Shown piece by piece: positions 44,375 to 52,290 of a DNA stretch of 64,000 nucleotides. Below the pieces are notes generated by a model. It saw nothing but the letters and a program-made list of their open reading frames with translations, made no database searches and was not told where the DNA came from. Location: NCBI GenBank assembly GCA_937925645.1, contig CALAMB010000189.1, forward strand, positions 1-64,000, read 5' to 3'. How positions within the stretch are numbered: the stretch's first letter is position 1; each line of letters starts with the position of its first letter. The DNA is from an uncultured Acidobacteriota bacterium (GTDB taxonomy: Bacteria > Acidobacteriota > JAAYUB01). Position numbers and translations under genes: made by a program.

Positions 44375-44923
44375 ATGTTCCGGCCGGTTATAGTCATGAT
44401 GATTCTGGTGTGTGCCGGCACGCTGTGCGCCGATAACAGCGAAACCACTCCCGGCTGCTTCACCGGCTTGCAGGCAACGTATTCCGGCTCATGGGAGCGT
44501 TGGGACATCGATTCAGCGAACGAGGCTGGAACGTTGACCGCCACCTACTCCGGCTCTGTCGACAGGTGGAACGTCCGGATCGGAGACCGGAGCGCTTCCA
44601 TCAACGCCACCTATTCGGGTTCCATGGAGCGGTGGGACTACGGCGATGTGGATATCCGAACCGTATACTCCGGCAGTTTTGAGCGGTGGGACGTGTCGCG
44701 CCGCAGCCGGACATTGCGTGTTTCCACTGTTTACAGCGGCGATTGGCAGCGATGGACCGTCTCCGGCCCCGCCGGCACCATGCGAGTCTCGGCGACTTAC
44801 AGCGGCGATTGGTCGCGTTGGCAAGTGGACGACCGGATGTGCGCTGAGGATGTGGAATTGCGGATGGGCGCCGTGTTCGCCTGCATCATCTCCGCCGTCT
44901 GGGCCCATCGCACCGCAAAGTGA
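44375..44923 (+). CDS. Secreted protein made of six YSGxxxRW repeats
   Basis: 182 residues from ATG 44375 (GGAGG 6 nt upstream); ATG 44339 also has a ribosome site and would add 12 residues before the signal peptide. Signal peptide 1-19 (ends LCA). Residues 35-155 consist of six repeats of about 22 residues with the consensus [TV]YSG[SD]xxRW-[DNTQ], each followed by a polar hairpin-like stretch. The spacing (five units of 22, one of 18) suggests a beta-rich solenoid with a Tyr/Trp ladder. The C-terminal 25 residues (VFACIISAVWAH) are hydrophobic. The protein is not recognised. The RHH gene at 44951-45166 on the opposite strand converges with it, with a 27-nt gap. Confidence 0.7.
   Translation: MFRPVIVMMILVCAGTLCADNSETTPGCFTGLQATYSGSWERWDIDSANEAGTLTATYSGSVDRWNVRIGDRSASINATYSGSMERWDYGDVDIRTVYSGSFERWDVSRRSRTLRVSTVYSGDWQRWTVSGPAGTMRVSATYSGDWSRWQVDDRMCAEDVELRMGAVFACIISAVWAHRTAK
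44477..44839 (+). repeat. Protein-coding tandem repeat (6 x about 66 nt)
   Basis: Six consecutive units encode YSGSWERW, YSGSVDRW, YSGSMERW, YSGSFERW, YSGDWQRW and YSGDWSRW at residues 36, 58, 80, 98, 120 and 142 of the protein. Units 1, 2, 4 and 5 are 66 nt long, unit 3 is 54 nt. Codon choice differs between units, so the DNA is not a recent duplication. Confidence 0.85.
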
Positions 44924-44950
44924 CGAATGGCCGGACCTGTCGGTGCGACG

Positions 44951-45166
44951 CTACTTCGATTCTCGGGATGGGCCGCTCGGCGTCGTTTTGGATGCACCGG
45001 CGGACGCCGCGCCGGTGGTCCTGAGGCGACCCGCCCGGCGCAGCGCTTCCTGCAAGACATATTCGATCTGGCTGTTCACGCTGCGCAGGTCATCGGCCGC
45101 CCACTTTTCCAAGGCGGCATAGACGCGGTCGTCGATGCGCAACAGGAACCGCTTTTTCTCGCTCAT
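44951..45166 (-). CDS. Small ribbon-helix-helix (Arc-like) protein
   Basis: 71 residues. The core [20 protein letters not shown] followed by [16 protein letters not shown] fits the beta-helix-helix fold of the Arc/MetJ/CopG DNA-binding family; the C-terminal 25 residues are Ser/Thr/Pro-rich and probably disordered. The start codon at 45166 lies inside the end of the SPFH gene (4-nt overlap), so it is cotranslated with it. There is no toxin-like gene next to it. It may regulate the SPFH gene or be a structural partner; Arc-like proteins can also bind RNA polymerase or membranes indirectly. Confidence 0.72.
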   Translation of the reverse strand: MSEKKRFLLRIDDRVYAALEKWAADDLRSVNSQIEYVLQEALRRAGRLRTTGAASAGASKTTPSGPSRESK

Positions 45167-46047
45167 CCAAACAGCGTCCCCGTGTTGATGATGGGCTGGA
45201 CCTCCTGTTCCGAGACCAGGGCAACCAGCAGATTGTTCACCATGGCCGCCTTGCGCTCTTCATCCAGCTGCACCAGTTTTTGCTCGCTGAGCATGTTGAG
45301 CGCCATCTGCACCATTCCCACCGCACCCTCCACGATTTTCTGGCGGGCGGCGATGATGGCATGCGCCTGTTGCCGCCGCAGCATGGCCTGAGCGATCTCC
45401 TGCGCATAGGCCAGGTGGCTGATGCGGGCGTCGAGGACTTCCACCCCGGCAATTTCCAATCGGTTTTGAACTTCGCCGCGCAGATTATCCGCCACCTCGG
45501 ACGGGCTGCCCCGTAGTGATTGATCTCCTTCCTCGTGGCTGTCGTACGGATACGTGCTGGCCAAACCGCGAATGGCGGTTTCGCTCTGAATGGCCACGAA
45601 CTGCTCGTAGTTCTCCACGTCGAACATCGCCTTGGCCGAATCGACCACCCGCCAGACGATGACCGCGGCGATCTCGATGGGGTTGCCCATGGCATCGTTC
45701 ACCTTTAGTTTCTCGCTGTTGAAGTTGTGCACCCGAAGGGACAACCGCTTCTTGACGGTGAACGGGTTGGTCCACCAGAAACCGCTGTCCCGGACGCTGC
45801 CCACATAACGACCGAAGAAAATCAGCACCCGCGATTCGTTGGGATGCACCACAAAGAAACCGCCCGTCATGATGCTGGCCACGATCATCCCCACGATGCC
45901 GAATCCGAGCGGTCCGACCAGCGATGTGTCATCCAAACGGGCCGCAGTGATGATGCCCAGCACGCTCCAGAAGAAGAACACGAGGTTGATCAGCAGCAGC
46001 AGAAAACCATTGGCTCGCCAGGCAGGCTGTTCACAAATGGCATCCAT
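45163..46047 (-). CDS. SPFH/Band 7 (stomatin-prohibitin-flotillin-HflK/C) membrane protein
   Basis: 294 residues. Two N-terminal hydrophobic segments (about 12-34 and 44-66) anchor the protein, followed by the SPFH domain (about 66-190: [51 protein letters not shown]) and a helical oligomerisation region with Ala-rich repeats and a late [15 protein letters not shown] proteins form large membrane-ring scaffolds, often with proteases. No FtsH or NfeD gene is adjacent; the only partner is the small RHH protein overlapping by 4 nt. Start ATG 46047. Confidence 0.85.
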   Translation of the reverse strand: MDAICEQPAWRANGFLLLLINLVFFFWSVLGIITAARLDDTSLVGPLGFGIVGMIVASIMTGGFFVVHPNESRVLIFFGRYVGSVRDSGFWWTNPFTVKKRLSLRVHNFNSEKLKVNDAMGNPIEIAAVIVWRVVDSAKAMFDVENYEQFVAIQSETAIRGLASTYPYDSHEEGDQSLRGSPSEVADNLRGEVQNRLEIAGVEVLDARISHLAYAQEIAQAMLRRQQAHAIIAARQKIVEGAVGMVQMALNMLSEQKLVQLDEERKAAMVNNLLVALVSEQEVQPIINTGTLFG

Positions 46048-46073
46048 GCCACACCTCCATTAGAGATATTAAG

Positions 46074-46102
46074 ATGATATCAATACGAAATCATCCCGTC
46101 AA
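46074..46102 (-). promoter_or_regulatory. Promoter of the SPFH operon
   Basis: TTGACG (46097-46102), 17-nt spacer, TATCAT (46074-46079) on the minus strand, about 20 nt upstream of a leader with TGGAGG before the SPFH start codon at 46047. Confidence 0.55.
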
Positions 46103-46286
46103 GCTGTTTGAATGGCGACGTAAATATTTCATCCGACTGATTGGATGCTTATAACCTTACAGATGAATGTGTTCACGTTTCACCTGGACGCGCGCGCCGG
46201 CGCCGTCGGCAAATGGTATGCCACGATGAACTCCTGCCGTGCGAGAATATCAACACCCCTCAATCGGTTTGACATCGGAGGTTGTC

Positions 46287-47108
46287 ATGTCCGCACGGTT
46301 ATTTCACGCGTTGCTAACCGCCATCATGTTGCCCTTTTACCCAACCCGGTGGCGCGAGGCGACCCGATTTCACTGGACAGCTGTCCTTGGCGCCGTGCTG
46401 GTATGGTCTCTGTTGGCTCATGGCGGTCTCGGAATTTTCAGGGTTTTCGAAATGGGGCAGGAGGCTCGACTGTGGTCGGCGAATTTCGACCGGCACTATG
46501 ATCCCATCATCATCGACGATCAGGGCGTTCGGGTGGAGGGTTCACGTTTGTTGCGGGTTGATGCGACGGATAGCACGCTGTTGGTGGACCCGAATGAAAC
46601 GGTTTCCTCCAGCGCCATCCACACAGAACAGTACCTGGTCATTCGTCGACATCATGTGGAAGTCAAAAGACGTTTCCAGGGTGTCGAGTATTTTTCCGTG
46701 TCAGATATTCTGGACTTTATGGGCGGAGGACCAATCGAGATCCGCAGCAGTACGCTGTCCAGTTTTTGGAACTCGTGGGGCTGGGTGTGCCAGTTGAGTT
46801 TATTGGTGCTCATGGTGGGCGTCATGATTCCAGTCGACCTAGCGGTACTCTCAGCCAGTGCGGCGGTTGCAGGTGCCGTCCTCCTGGGTATCAGGGGACG
46901 AAGTCTTGGCTTGAACTACGCCGGCTGCTTTCAACTGGCGCTTGCAGTGGCACCCTTTTGGATCTTGCTGACATTGTTTCTCAACATCCTGGGAACCGGT
47001 CCTGGCTGTTGCGGCACCGTGTTCCTGCCTGTGCCGCTTCTGCTCTTTCTGGGCTGGCTGGCGCTGGTGATGCGACGGAACTCCGCGGCCGCAGATCAAC
47101 CTCAATAG
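46287..47108 (+). CDS. Polytopic membrane protein, possibly DUF1189-like
   Basis: 273 residues. N-terminal hydrophobic helix after MSARLFHALLTAIMLPFYP, then a hydrophilic loop with LLVDPNETVSSSA, followed by three or four C-terminal helices (about 165-265). The combination of a membrane helix, an extracytoplasmic loop of roughly 100 residues around a DPN-like turn, and a C-terminal membrane bundle fits DUF1189 proteins, but the match is weak. GGAGG lies 5 nt before ATG 46287. The gene sits between the divergent SPFH operon and murA, with 190 nt before the latter. Confidence 0.5.
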   Translation: MSARLFHALLTAIMLPFYPTRWREATRFHWTAVLGAVLVWSLLAHGGLGIFRVFEMGQEARLWSANFDRHYDPIIIDDQGVRVEGSRLLRVDATDSTLLVDPNETVSSSAIHTEQYLVIRRHHVEVKRRFQGVEYFSVSDILDFMGGGPIEIRSSTLSSFWNSWGWVCQLSLLVLMVGVMIPVDLAVLSASAAVAGAVLLGIRGRSLGLNYAGCFQLALAVAPFWILLTLFLNILGTGPGCCGTVFLPVPLLLFLGWLALVMRRNSAAADQPQ

Positions 47109-47299
47109 CCAGCAGATCGACACCTGAGCTGAGACGTCCCCCATCCTATCCTGTCCCAGTTCGGACAGACGCGGGTCGATGAACCGCGCACCGGCAGTCC
47201 GAAACGTTTGGATGACTCATCGGTGCGGTGAATTTCTGGCAGGTTTGGTTTACAATGGTGGACCCAGGATCAAGCCGCCACGCTAGTCGGAGGAAGCTG

Positions 47300-48592
47300 A
47301 TGGATCAATTTGTCATCGAGGGCGGACACCCCCTGCAGGGTGAGGTCACCCCATCCGGAAACAAAAACGCCGCCCTGCCCCTGCTGGCAGCCTGTCTGCT
47401 CACCGAGGAGCCGGTCACCCTCCACAACGTGCCCGACATCGGCGACGTGCGTTCCATGCGCGCTCTGATGGAGAGTTTGGGCGTGGACGTAAATGATCTG
47501 GGCGGCGGCACGTGGCGCGTCCAAGCGAGTCACGTCCGGCCTGCCGATCTCGATCCGGAGCTTTGCCTGAAGATCCGCGCCTCCATCCTGCTGGCCGGTC
47601 CGGTGACCGCTCGCTGCGGCAACCTGCGGCTGCCCCCGCCGGGCGGCGATGTCATCGGGCGGCGGCGACTGGACACCCACCTGCTGGCTCTGCAGGCGTT
47701 GGGCGCCCGGACCGAATTCGACCGGATCCGCAAGGAGTTTCATTTCTCCAGCGAGGGCTTGCGCGGCGCCGACATCCTGCTGGACGAGGCGGGCGTCACC
47801 GCCACCGAGAATGCCATCATGGGCGCGGTGACGGCCCGCGGCATCACCCATCTTCGCAACGCGGCCTCTGAGCCCCACGTTCAGGAGTTGTGCCTGCTGC
47901 TCAACCGTATGGGCGCGCGCATCGATCATGTCGGATCCAATGTGCTGCGCATTGAGGGCGTGCCGAAGCTGAGCGGCGCGGAGTTCACCATCGGTCCCGA
48001 CTACATGGAAGTAGTCAGTTTCATCGGTGCGGCGGCGGTTACCCGCGGTTCCATTCGGATTCGTCGCGCCGGGCCGCAGTATTTGGGCATGATCCGCATG
48101 ACCTTTAACAAATTCGGCGTCGACTGGACGATGGATGGCGATGACGTGGTGGTTTCCGCCGAACAGCGGCTTGTCGTCGAACCGGAGCTTGGCGGCGCCA
48201 TCCCCGAGGTTCGAGTGATGCCGTGGCCGGCGTTTCCCACCGACCTGATGAGCATCGCCATCGTCACCGCCACTCAGTGCCGCGGCAGCGTGCTGTTTCA
48301 TGACTGGATGTACCCCAGCCGGATGTTTTTCACCGACAAGCTGGTGGCAATGGGGGCCCAGATCGTGCTCTGCGACCCCCACCGCTGCATCGTCCAGGGA
48401 CCCAGCAAACTGTACGGAGAGAAAATGGAGAGTCCCGACATCCGCGCCGGCATGGCCCTGCTGCTGGCCGCGCTGGCGGCTCAGGGAGAGTCTGTCATCC
48501 GGAACATCCACCAGATTGAGCGCGGCTACGCTCAGGTGGATTCCAAACTCCGCGCCCTGGGCGCCCATATCACCCGAGTCAGCAAAAGCTGA
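47300..48592 (+). CDS. murA: UDP-N-acetylglucosamine 1-carboxyvinyltransferase (MurA), Asp-type active site
   Basis: First committed step of peptidoglycan synthesis (PEP plus UDP-GlcNAc). 430 residues. K22 and N23 (SGNKNAALPLLA), the R in the FPTDLMSIA region, and the C-terminal RGYAQVDSKLRALGAHI are conserved. The residue at position 117, in PPPGGDVIGRR, is Asp where E. coli MurA has the catalytic Cys115 (PGGCxIGxRP). Asp at this position occurs naturally in some bacteria and makes MurA insensitive to fosfomycin. The codon is GAT at 47648-47650. ATG 47300 is preceded by CGGAGGAAG; the frame open from 47228 adds no family sequence. Confidence 0.93.
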   Translation: MDQFVIEGGHPLQGEVTPSGNKNAALPLLAACLLTEEPVTLHNVPDIGDVRSMRALMESLGVDVNDLGGGTWRVQASHVRPADLDPELCLKIRASILLAGPVTARCGNLRLPPPGGDVIGRRRLDTHLLALQALGARTEFDRIRKEFHFSSEGLRGADILLDEAGVTATENAIMGAVTARGITHLRNAASEPHVQELCLLLNRMGARIDHVGSNVLRIEGVPKLSGAEFTIGPDYMEVVSFIGAAAVTRGSIRIRRAGPQYLGMIRMTFNKFGVDWTMDGDDVVVSAEQRLVVEPELGGAIPEVRVMPWPAFPTDLMSIAIVTATQCRGSVLFHDWMYPSRMFFTDKLVAMGAQIVLCDPHRCIVQGPSKLYGEKMESPDIRAGMALLLAALAAQGESVIRNIHQIERGYAQVDSKLRALGAHITRVSKS

Positions 48593-48636
48593 TCCTTAAC
48601 GCTACGTCCGCCGCGGCCTCACCTGATCGAGGGTTT

Positions 48637-49641
48637 TCAGCGATCATCTAATGGTATCTCCGGCTTGTAAAACCACCGCTCGATCTCCTGCCGCGGGACC
48701 GTGGTCCGGGCGAAGACCGCCCGCCGCTTAGCCAGAAACCGGGGCATCAGTCGGACGATCAGCACAAACGCTTTCAACGAACGGGGTTCGCACAGCGGGA
48801 CATAGCCCGCCACGGCCAGGTCGCGCAGACTGATGGGGATGAACCAACGCAGGTACATGCCGAGCGGCATGTCTTTGATCCGCAGGAGCCATCGGTTTTT
48901 CACCGAGTGCAGATTGATCTCCGGATGCGTGCGGCGGCGGTTTTCAGGCAGCACCCGACGGACGTGCCAGGCGGTGACCGCCGGATCAAACACGCAGCGC
49001 CAGCCGCGCCAGGCGGCCCGCCAGGCAAGTTCGGCGTCCTCGCGGTAGGCGAAGAAATCCTCATCCAGGATTTCTCCCTCCACGGCCACGTCGGCCAGGC
49101 ATGACCGACGGTAAAACGCGGCCGCGCCGGTTGCCCCGAACACGTAGGCCGGCCGGTCGTATTGCCCCTCGTCGGGCTCACCGCCGCCCCGATCCAGATG
49201 TCGTTGGTTGCGCAGCCAATAGATGCCCGCAGAATCCAGCACGCGCGTCCGCGCCCTCCCCGCATCCGTCACTGCGAGCCGCCAGAGTTTGGGGGACAGG
49301 CTGCCGCATTCGGGTTGACGCGACAGTCGGTCCACTCCCCGTTCGATGCAATCGGGTGCCAGTTCCGTGTCCGGATTGAGAAACAGGACCTGTTCGGCGG
49401 TATGGTTGGCGAGCAACCGGTTGTGCGCCGCGGCGAAGCCAAGATTGCGCGGCGCGTATACCAGCGCGGTTAGCTCAGCCCGATGCTCTTCCAAAAATGT
49501 GCGGGTGCCGTCGGTCGAGGCGTTGTCCAGCACGTGAATCTCGAAATCCCGGAACGTCTGCGCCGCCAGACTGGCCAGACAGCCGGGGAGATCCTCCCGT
49601 GAGTTGAACGTGACCAGTTGGACGGCGAGCCGGACGGCCAT
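48637..49641 (-). CDS. Family 2 glycosyltransferase (rhamnosyltransferase-like)
   Basis: 334 residues. GT-A fold: VQLVTFNSREDLPGCLASL, then HVLDNASTDGT, and the metal-binding DxD in FLNPDTEL; a later ED motif (DFFAYREDAELAWRA) supplies the probable catalytic base. The C-terminal 60 residues are basic with an amphipathic stretch that may touch the membrane. The pattern resembles WbbL/RfbN-type rhamnosyl transferases of polysaccharide assembly. It ends 45 nt from convergent murA and begins 3 nt after the stop of the other glycosyltransferase, so the pair is one operon. Confidence 0.85.
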   Translation of the reverse strand: MAVRLAVQLVTFNSREDLPGCLASLAAQTFRDFEIHVLDNASTDGTRTFLEEHRAELTALVYAPRNLGFAAAHNRLLANHTAEQVLFLNPDTELAPDCIERGVDRLSRQPECGSLSPKLWRLAVTDAGRARTRVLDSAGIYWLRNQRHLDRGGGEPDEGQYDRPAYVFGATGAAAFYRRSCLADVAVEGEILDEDFFAYREDAELAWRAAWRGWRCVFDPAVTAWHVRRVLPENRRRTHPEINLHSVKNRWLLRIKDMPLGMYLRWFIPISLRDLAVAGYVPLCEPRSLKAFVLIVRLMPRFLAKRRAVFARTTVPRQEIERWFYKPEIPLDDR

Positions 49642-49644
49642 GAT

Positions 49645-50574
49645 TCAACTCCCGTCCGCGCCGGTTGTGCGGGTGCGTCTCATCAACCGGCGTCCTGCCT
49701 CGCGCAAGGCCCGGCGGCGGTCGGCGGACGTCGTGACAGCCGCCCGCAGGTACAGCCCGGCCGGTACCAGCCGGCGGTAAAGCGTTGCGAACACCGGGTG
49801 GTGTTTGGTGTAATACCGGCAAGCGTTGCCCCAGTAGACGGTGAAAAATTCCTCCAGTGGCAATGCCGCCGCACTATAGCCCCCCTCATGGATGAACCGC
49901 GCGTCCGGAATGAACCAGAGATCCAGCCGGCGGTCGCTCAAGCGCCGGCACAGATCCACGTCTTCAAACCAGGCGGGGCTGAACGCCTCGTCGAACCCTC
50001 CCAGTTCGCGGAACGTGTCCGTCCGCAACAACAGGCAGGCGGCTGCCGGTTGCTGCACCCGGAAGGGGAAATCCCACGGACAATTGGCGTAGAAGTGACG
50101 TCTCAACCCCCAGCCGTTGGTCCTTGCCTGCCGCGGCAGGAACAGTTCAGCCAGCGCCCAGGCCGGAGACGGCAGTCGCCGGAGTTGGAAATGCCGCTGC
50201 CGCCGGCCCTCCGTATCCACCAAGCAACCGCAGCCACCGACGGCCTCCGCTCGGCCAGCCACGCCCACAAGAAGACGGTCGATGTTGCTCGGCGTGTGGA
50301 TGATATCGGGATTTAAAAAAAGCAGCCAATCCGCACGGGCTTCCCGGGCGGCTGTGTTGGCAGCGGCAGCAAATCCGAGGTTGGACGGAAGCCGGATCAG
50401 GCGGGCGGTTGCATCAACGGCAATTGGGTCGGCGCTGCCGTCGGCCGACGCGTTGTCCACGATCAGAACTTCGAGGCCGAGCGGATCGTTTTCCCGACGC
50501 AGGCTGTCTATGTTCGCGCGCAGACGCGGGCCTGAATTCCAGTTGACGATGATGATACTGAGTCGCGGCTTCAT
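49645..50574 (-). CDS. Family 2 glycosyltransferase
   Basis: 309 residues. GT-A features: SIIIVNWNSGPRLRANIDSL, VDNASADGSAD, LFLNPDIIHT (DxD-type site reads NPD) and the acidic region FEDVDLCRRL. Related to but not a close copy of the next gene. Together they probably add sugars to an O-antigen-like or exopolysaccharide chain; the gtrA and exosortase genes are far away and need not be linked. The start ATG at 50574 is the only reasonable one. The upstream gap to trmL (264 nt) contains an orphan terminator on the plus strand. Confidence 0.85.
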   Translation of the reverse strand: MKPRLSIIIVNWNSGPRLRANIDSLRRENDPLGLEVLIVDNASADGSADPIAVDATARLIRLPSNLGFAAAANTAAREARADWLLFLNPDIIHTPSNIDRLLVGVAGRAEAVGGCGCLVDTEGRRQRHFQLRRLPSPAWALAELFLPRQARTNGWGLRRHFYANCPWDFPFRVQQPAAACLLLRTDTFRELGGFDEAFSPAWFEDVDLCRRLSDRRLDLWFIPDARFIHEGGYSAAALPLEEFFTVYWGNACRYYTKHHPVFATLYRRLVPAGLYLRAAVTTSADRRRALREAGRRLMRRTRTTGADGS

Positions 50575-50783
50575 CCCGTTATTCCGATCGTTCCGCCGGT
50601 GCTTCCGTGGTCTATTTCATCACAAAGGCCGATCCGCCTCAAAAGAAATCCCGATATGATCCGTTTCGCATGATCGGATCTCCGATCGATGCCGCGTCCG
50701 CTGATCGATTAGGCCGGGAACCATCGCCCTGGCTGATACGTATTAGTGAATGCAACTCGAAACAACAGTAAACCTTCTCTGCC

Positions 50784-50808
50784 GCCCTTTCACTTGAAAG
50801 GGCTTTTT
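50784..50808 (+). terminator. Orphan Rho-independent terminator on the plus strand
   Basis: A perfect 8-bp stem (GCCCTTTC / GAAAGGGC) with a 4-nt loop and a five-T tract (50804-50808). No plus-strand gene precedes it for 2 kb: both neighbours are on the minus strand. It may end a small RNA made from the 50580-50790 region, or be an accidental hairpin. Confidence 0.65.
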
Positions 50809-50838
50809 ACCTATTATCCGTCCCACTCGCCGGCCTTT

Positions 50839-51303
50839 CTAAAAACCGTGGATGACCCGTAGCGCCTCATAGGTGACGATTCCCACGCTGGTGGACAGGT
50901 TGAGGCTACGTACCGCTCCCCACATGGGGATGGTATAGGCTCCGCCCGCGTGAGCCAGCAACAGGTCGTCGGATAAACCGTTTTCCTCGTTGCCGAACAC
51001 GAGCGCGTCTCCGGATCCATAGGGCGCCCGGGTGTACGGACGCTTCACTCGGGAGCTGAACAGGTGGAACGCGCGGTCGCCCAAAGCCTGTCGCAGGTGT
51101 TGGAAATCCGGCCAGACGCTTACCGCCACGTGCTCCCAGTAATCCAGGCCGGCTCGTTTCAGTTGGCGGTCCTCCAGGCTGAATCCCAGTGGTTCCACCA
51201 GATGGAGCGCGCAGCCGGTGGCGGCACACAGCCTCGCCACGTTCCCCGTGTTGGGCGGAATCAACGGCTGGACCAGCACAATATGCAGCATCGGTTCGTT
51301 CAT
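50839..51303 (-). CDS. trmL: tRNA (cytidine/uridine-2'-O)-methyltransferase TrmL
   Basis: SPOUT-fold enzyme that methylates the ribose of the wobble nucleotide 34 in tRNA-Leu. 154 residues, the normal compact length. SPOUT motifs: NTGNVARLCAATG (motif 1), LVFGNEENGL (motif 2) and IPMWGAVRSLNLSTSVGIV (motif 3, the knot). The start at 51303 overlaps the stop of the radical SAM gene by 4 nt. It closes a three-gene minus-strand operon with the trmB-like and radical SAM genes, two of which act on tRNA. Confidence 0.93.
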   Translation of the reverse strand: MNEPMLHIVLVQPLIPPNTGNVARLCAATGCALHLVEPLGFSLEDRQLKRAGLDYWEHVAVSVWPDFQHLRQALGDRAFHLFSSRVKRPYTRAPYGSGDALVFGNEENGLSDDLLLAHAGGAYTIPMWGAVRSLNLSTSVGIVTYEALRVIHGF

Positions 51304-52262
51304 TTCTGGTTCATTCCGCCAGCTCGCTCAGGAACACGTGTCCGGCGAACGTCGACACACGCACCCTGGCTGGTGCCGCGGCGCTTGAATTCGTCAACCA
51401 ACGCCTGGCGCAAACGCGTTTTGGACCACGTCCAGCGAGGCGCCAGCAAAACGGTCGTCGGCTGATCGCCCGCCAGGCGGTGGATCACGAAATCTGCCGG
51501 CAGTTCTTCCAGCACATCTGCCAACAGCGGCACATAGTCCTCTTGAGCGATCGTCAGAATCCGCCCCGTCTGATAATCGTCCGCCAGCGGCGTGCCCCGA
51601 ACAACCTGCAGGTGGTGGATCTTGACGCCGTGCAGCGGCAGGCGGGCGAGCCAGCGGAAACTGGCCCGCATCATGGAAACGTCCTCACCCGGCAGGCCCA
51701 GGATCATGTGCGCAACAGGAAGCGCTCCCGGCAGAGTCGCCAGTTTCAAAACAGCAGATTCGAATGCTGCGGCATCGTGACCTCGCCGGATGCGTTCCAG
51801 GGTAGCCGAATGCGTTGACTGGAGTCCCAGATCAACAAACAGCGGACGTCGGCTCGCCAACTCGGCGAACAGTTCGATCACGGACGCCGGCAAACAGTCC
51901 GGCCGCGTGCCCACCGCCAAAGCCACAACGCCATTCACAGCGAGGGCCTCTTCGAATTCCCGCCGCAGCATCTCGACCGGAGCCGCAGTGTTGGTCCCCC
52001 GCTGGAAATACGCAATGCCGCCAACGGTCGTACCCCGACGGTTTCGAACCTCCATCCCTCGACGCACCTGTTCAGCCACCGGCAGTGGCGCACGCAGATA
52101 GGGCGGCAGGATGCTCTCCTCGTCGCAAAACACGCAGCCGCCGCCCGACGCGCGATGGGGACACGGACGCCCGACGTTGACGAGCACTTTGCTGACCCGG
52201 CCGCCGAACAACCTGCGGAAAAATACTCCGACATCGTTCCACGGTAGCAGGTTCGGTTCCAT
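51300..52262 (-). CDS. Radical SAM protein, YhcC/TIGR01212-like
   Basis: 320 residues from ATG 52262 (GTG 52289 is an alternative, just past the trmB stop). The [4Fe-4S] cluster cysteines lie in CPHRASGGGCVFC, the CxnCxxC spacing of the YhcC family, which differs from the classical CxxxCxxC. GIAYFQRGTNT, VALAVGTRPDCLP, DLGLQSTHSATLERIRRGH and HMILGLPGED follow the family order. The substrate is unknown; homologues are linked to oxygen or tRNA-related functions without proof. It lies between the tRNA methyltransferase genes trmB and trmL in one overlapping operon. Confidence 0.85.
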   Translation of the reverse strand: MEPNLLPWNDVGVFFRRLFGGRVSKVLVNVGRPCPHRASGGGCVFCDEESILPPYLRAPLPVAEQVRRGMEVRNRRGTTVGGIAYFQRGTNTAAPVEMLRREFEEALAVNGVVALAVGTRPDCLPASVIELFAELASRRPLFVDLGLQSTHSATLERIRRGHDAAAFESAVLKLATLPGALPVAHMILGLPGEDVSMMRASFRWLARLPLHGVKIHHLQVVRGTPLADDYQTGRILTIAQEDYVPLLADVLEELPADFVIHRLAGDQPTTVLLAPRWTWSKTRLRQALVDEFKRRGTSQGACVDVRRTRVPERAGGMNQK

Positions 52263-52290
52263 GATTCCGGTTTTCTCTGGAATAATCACC

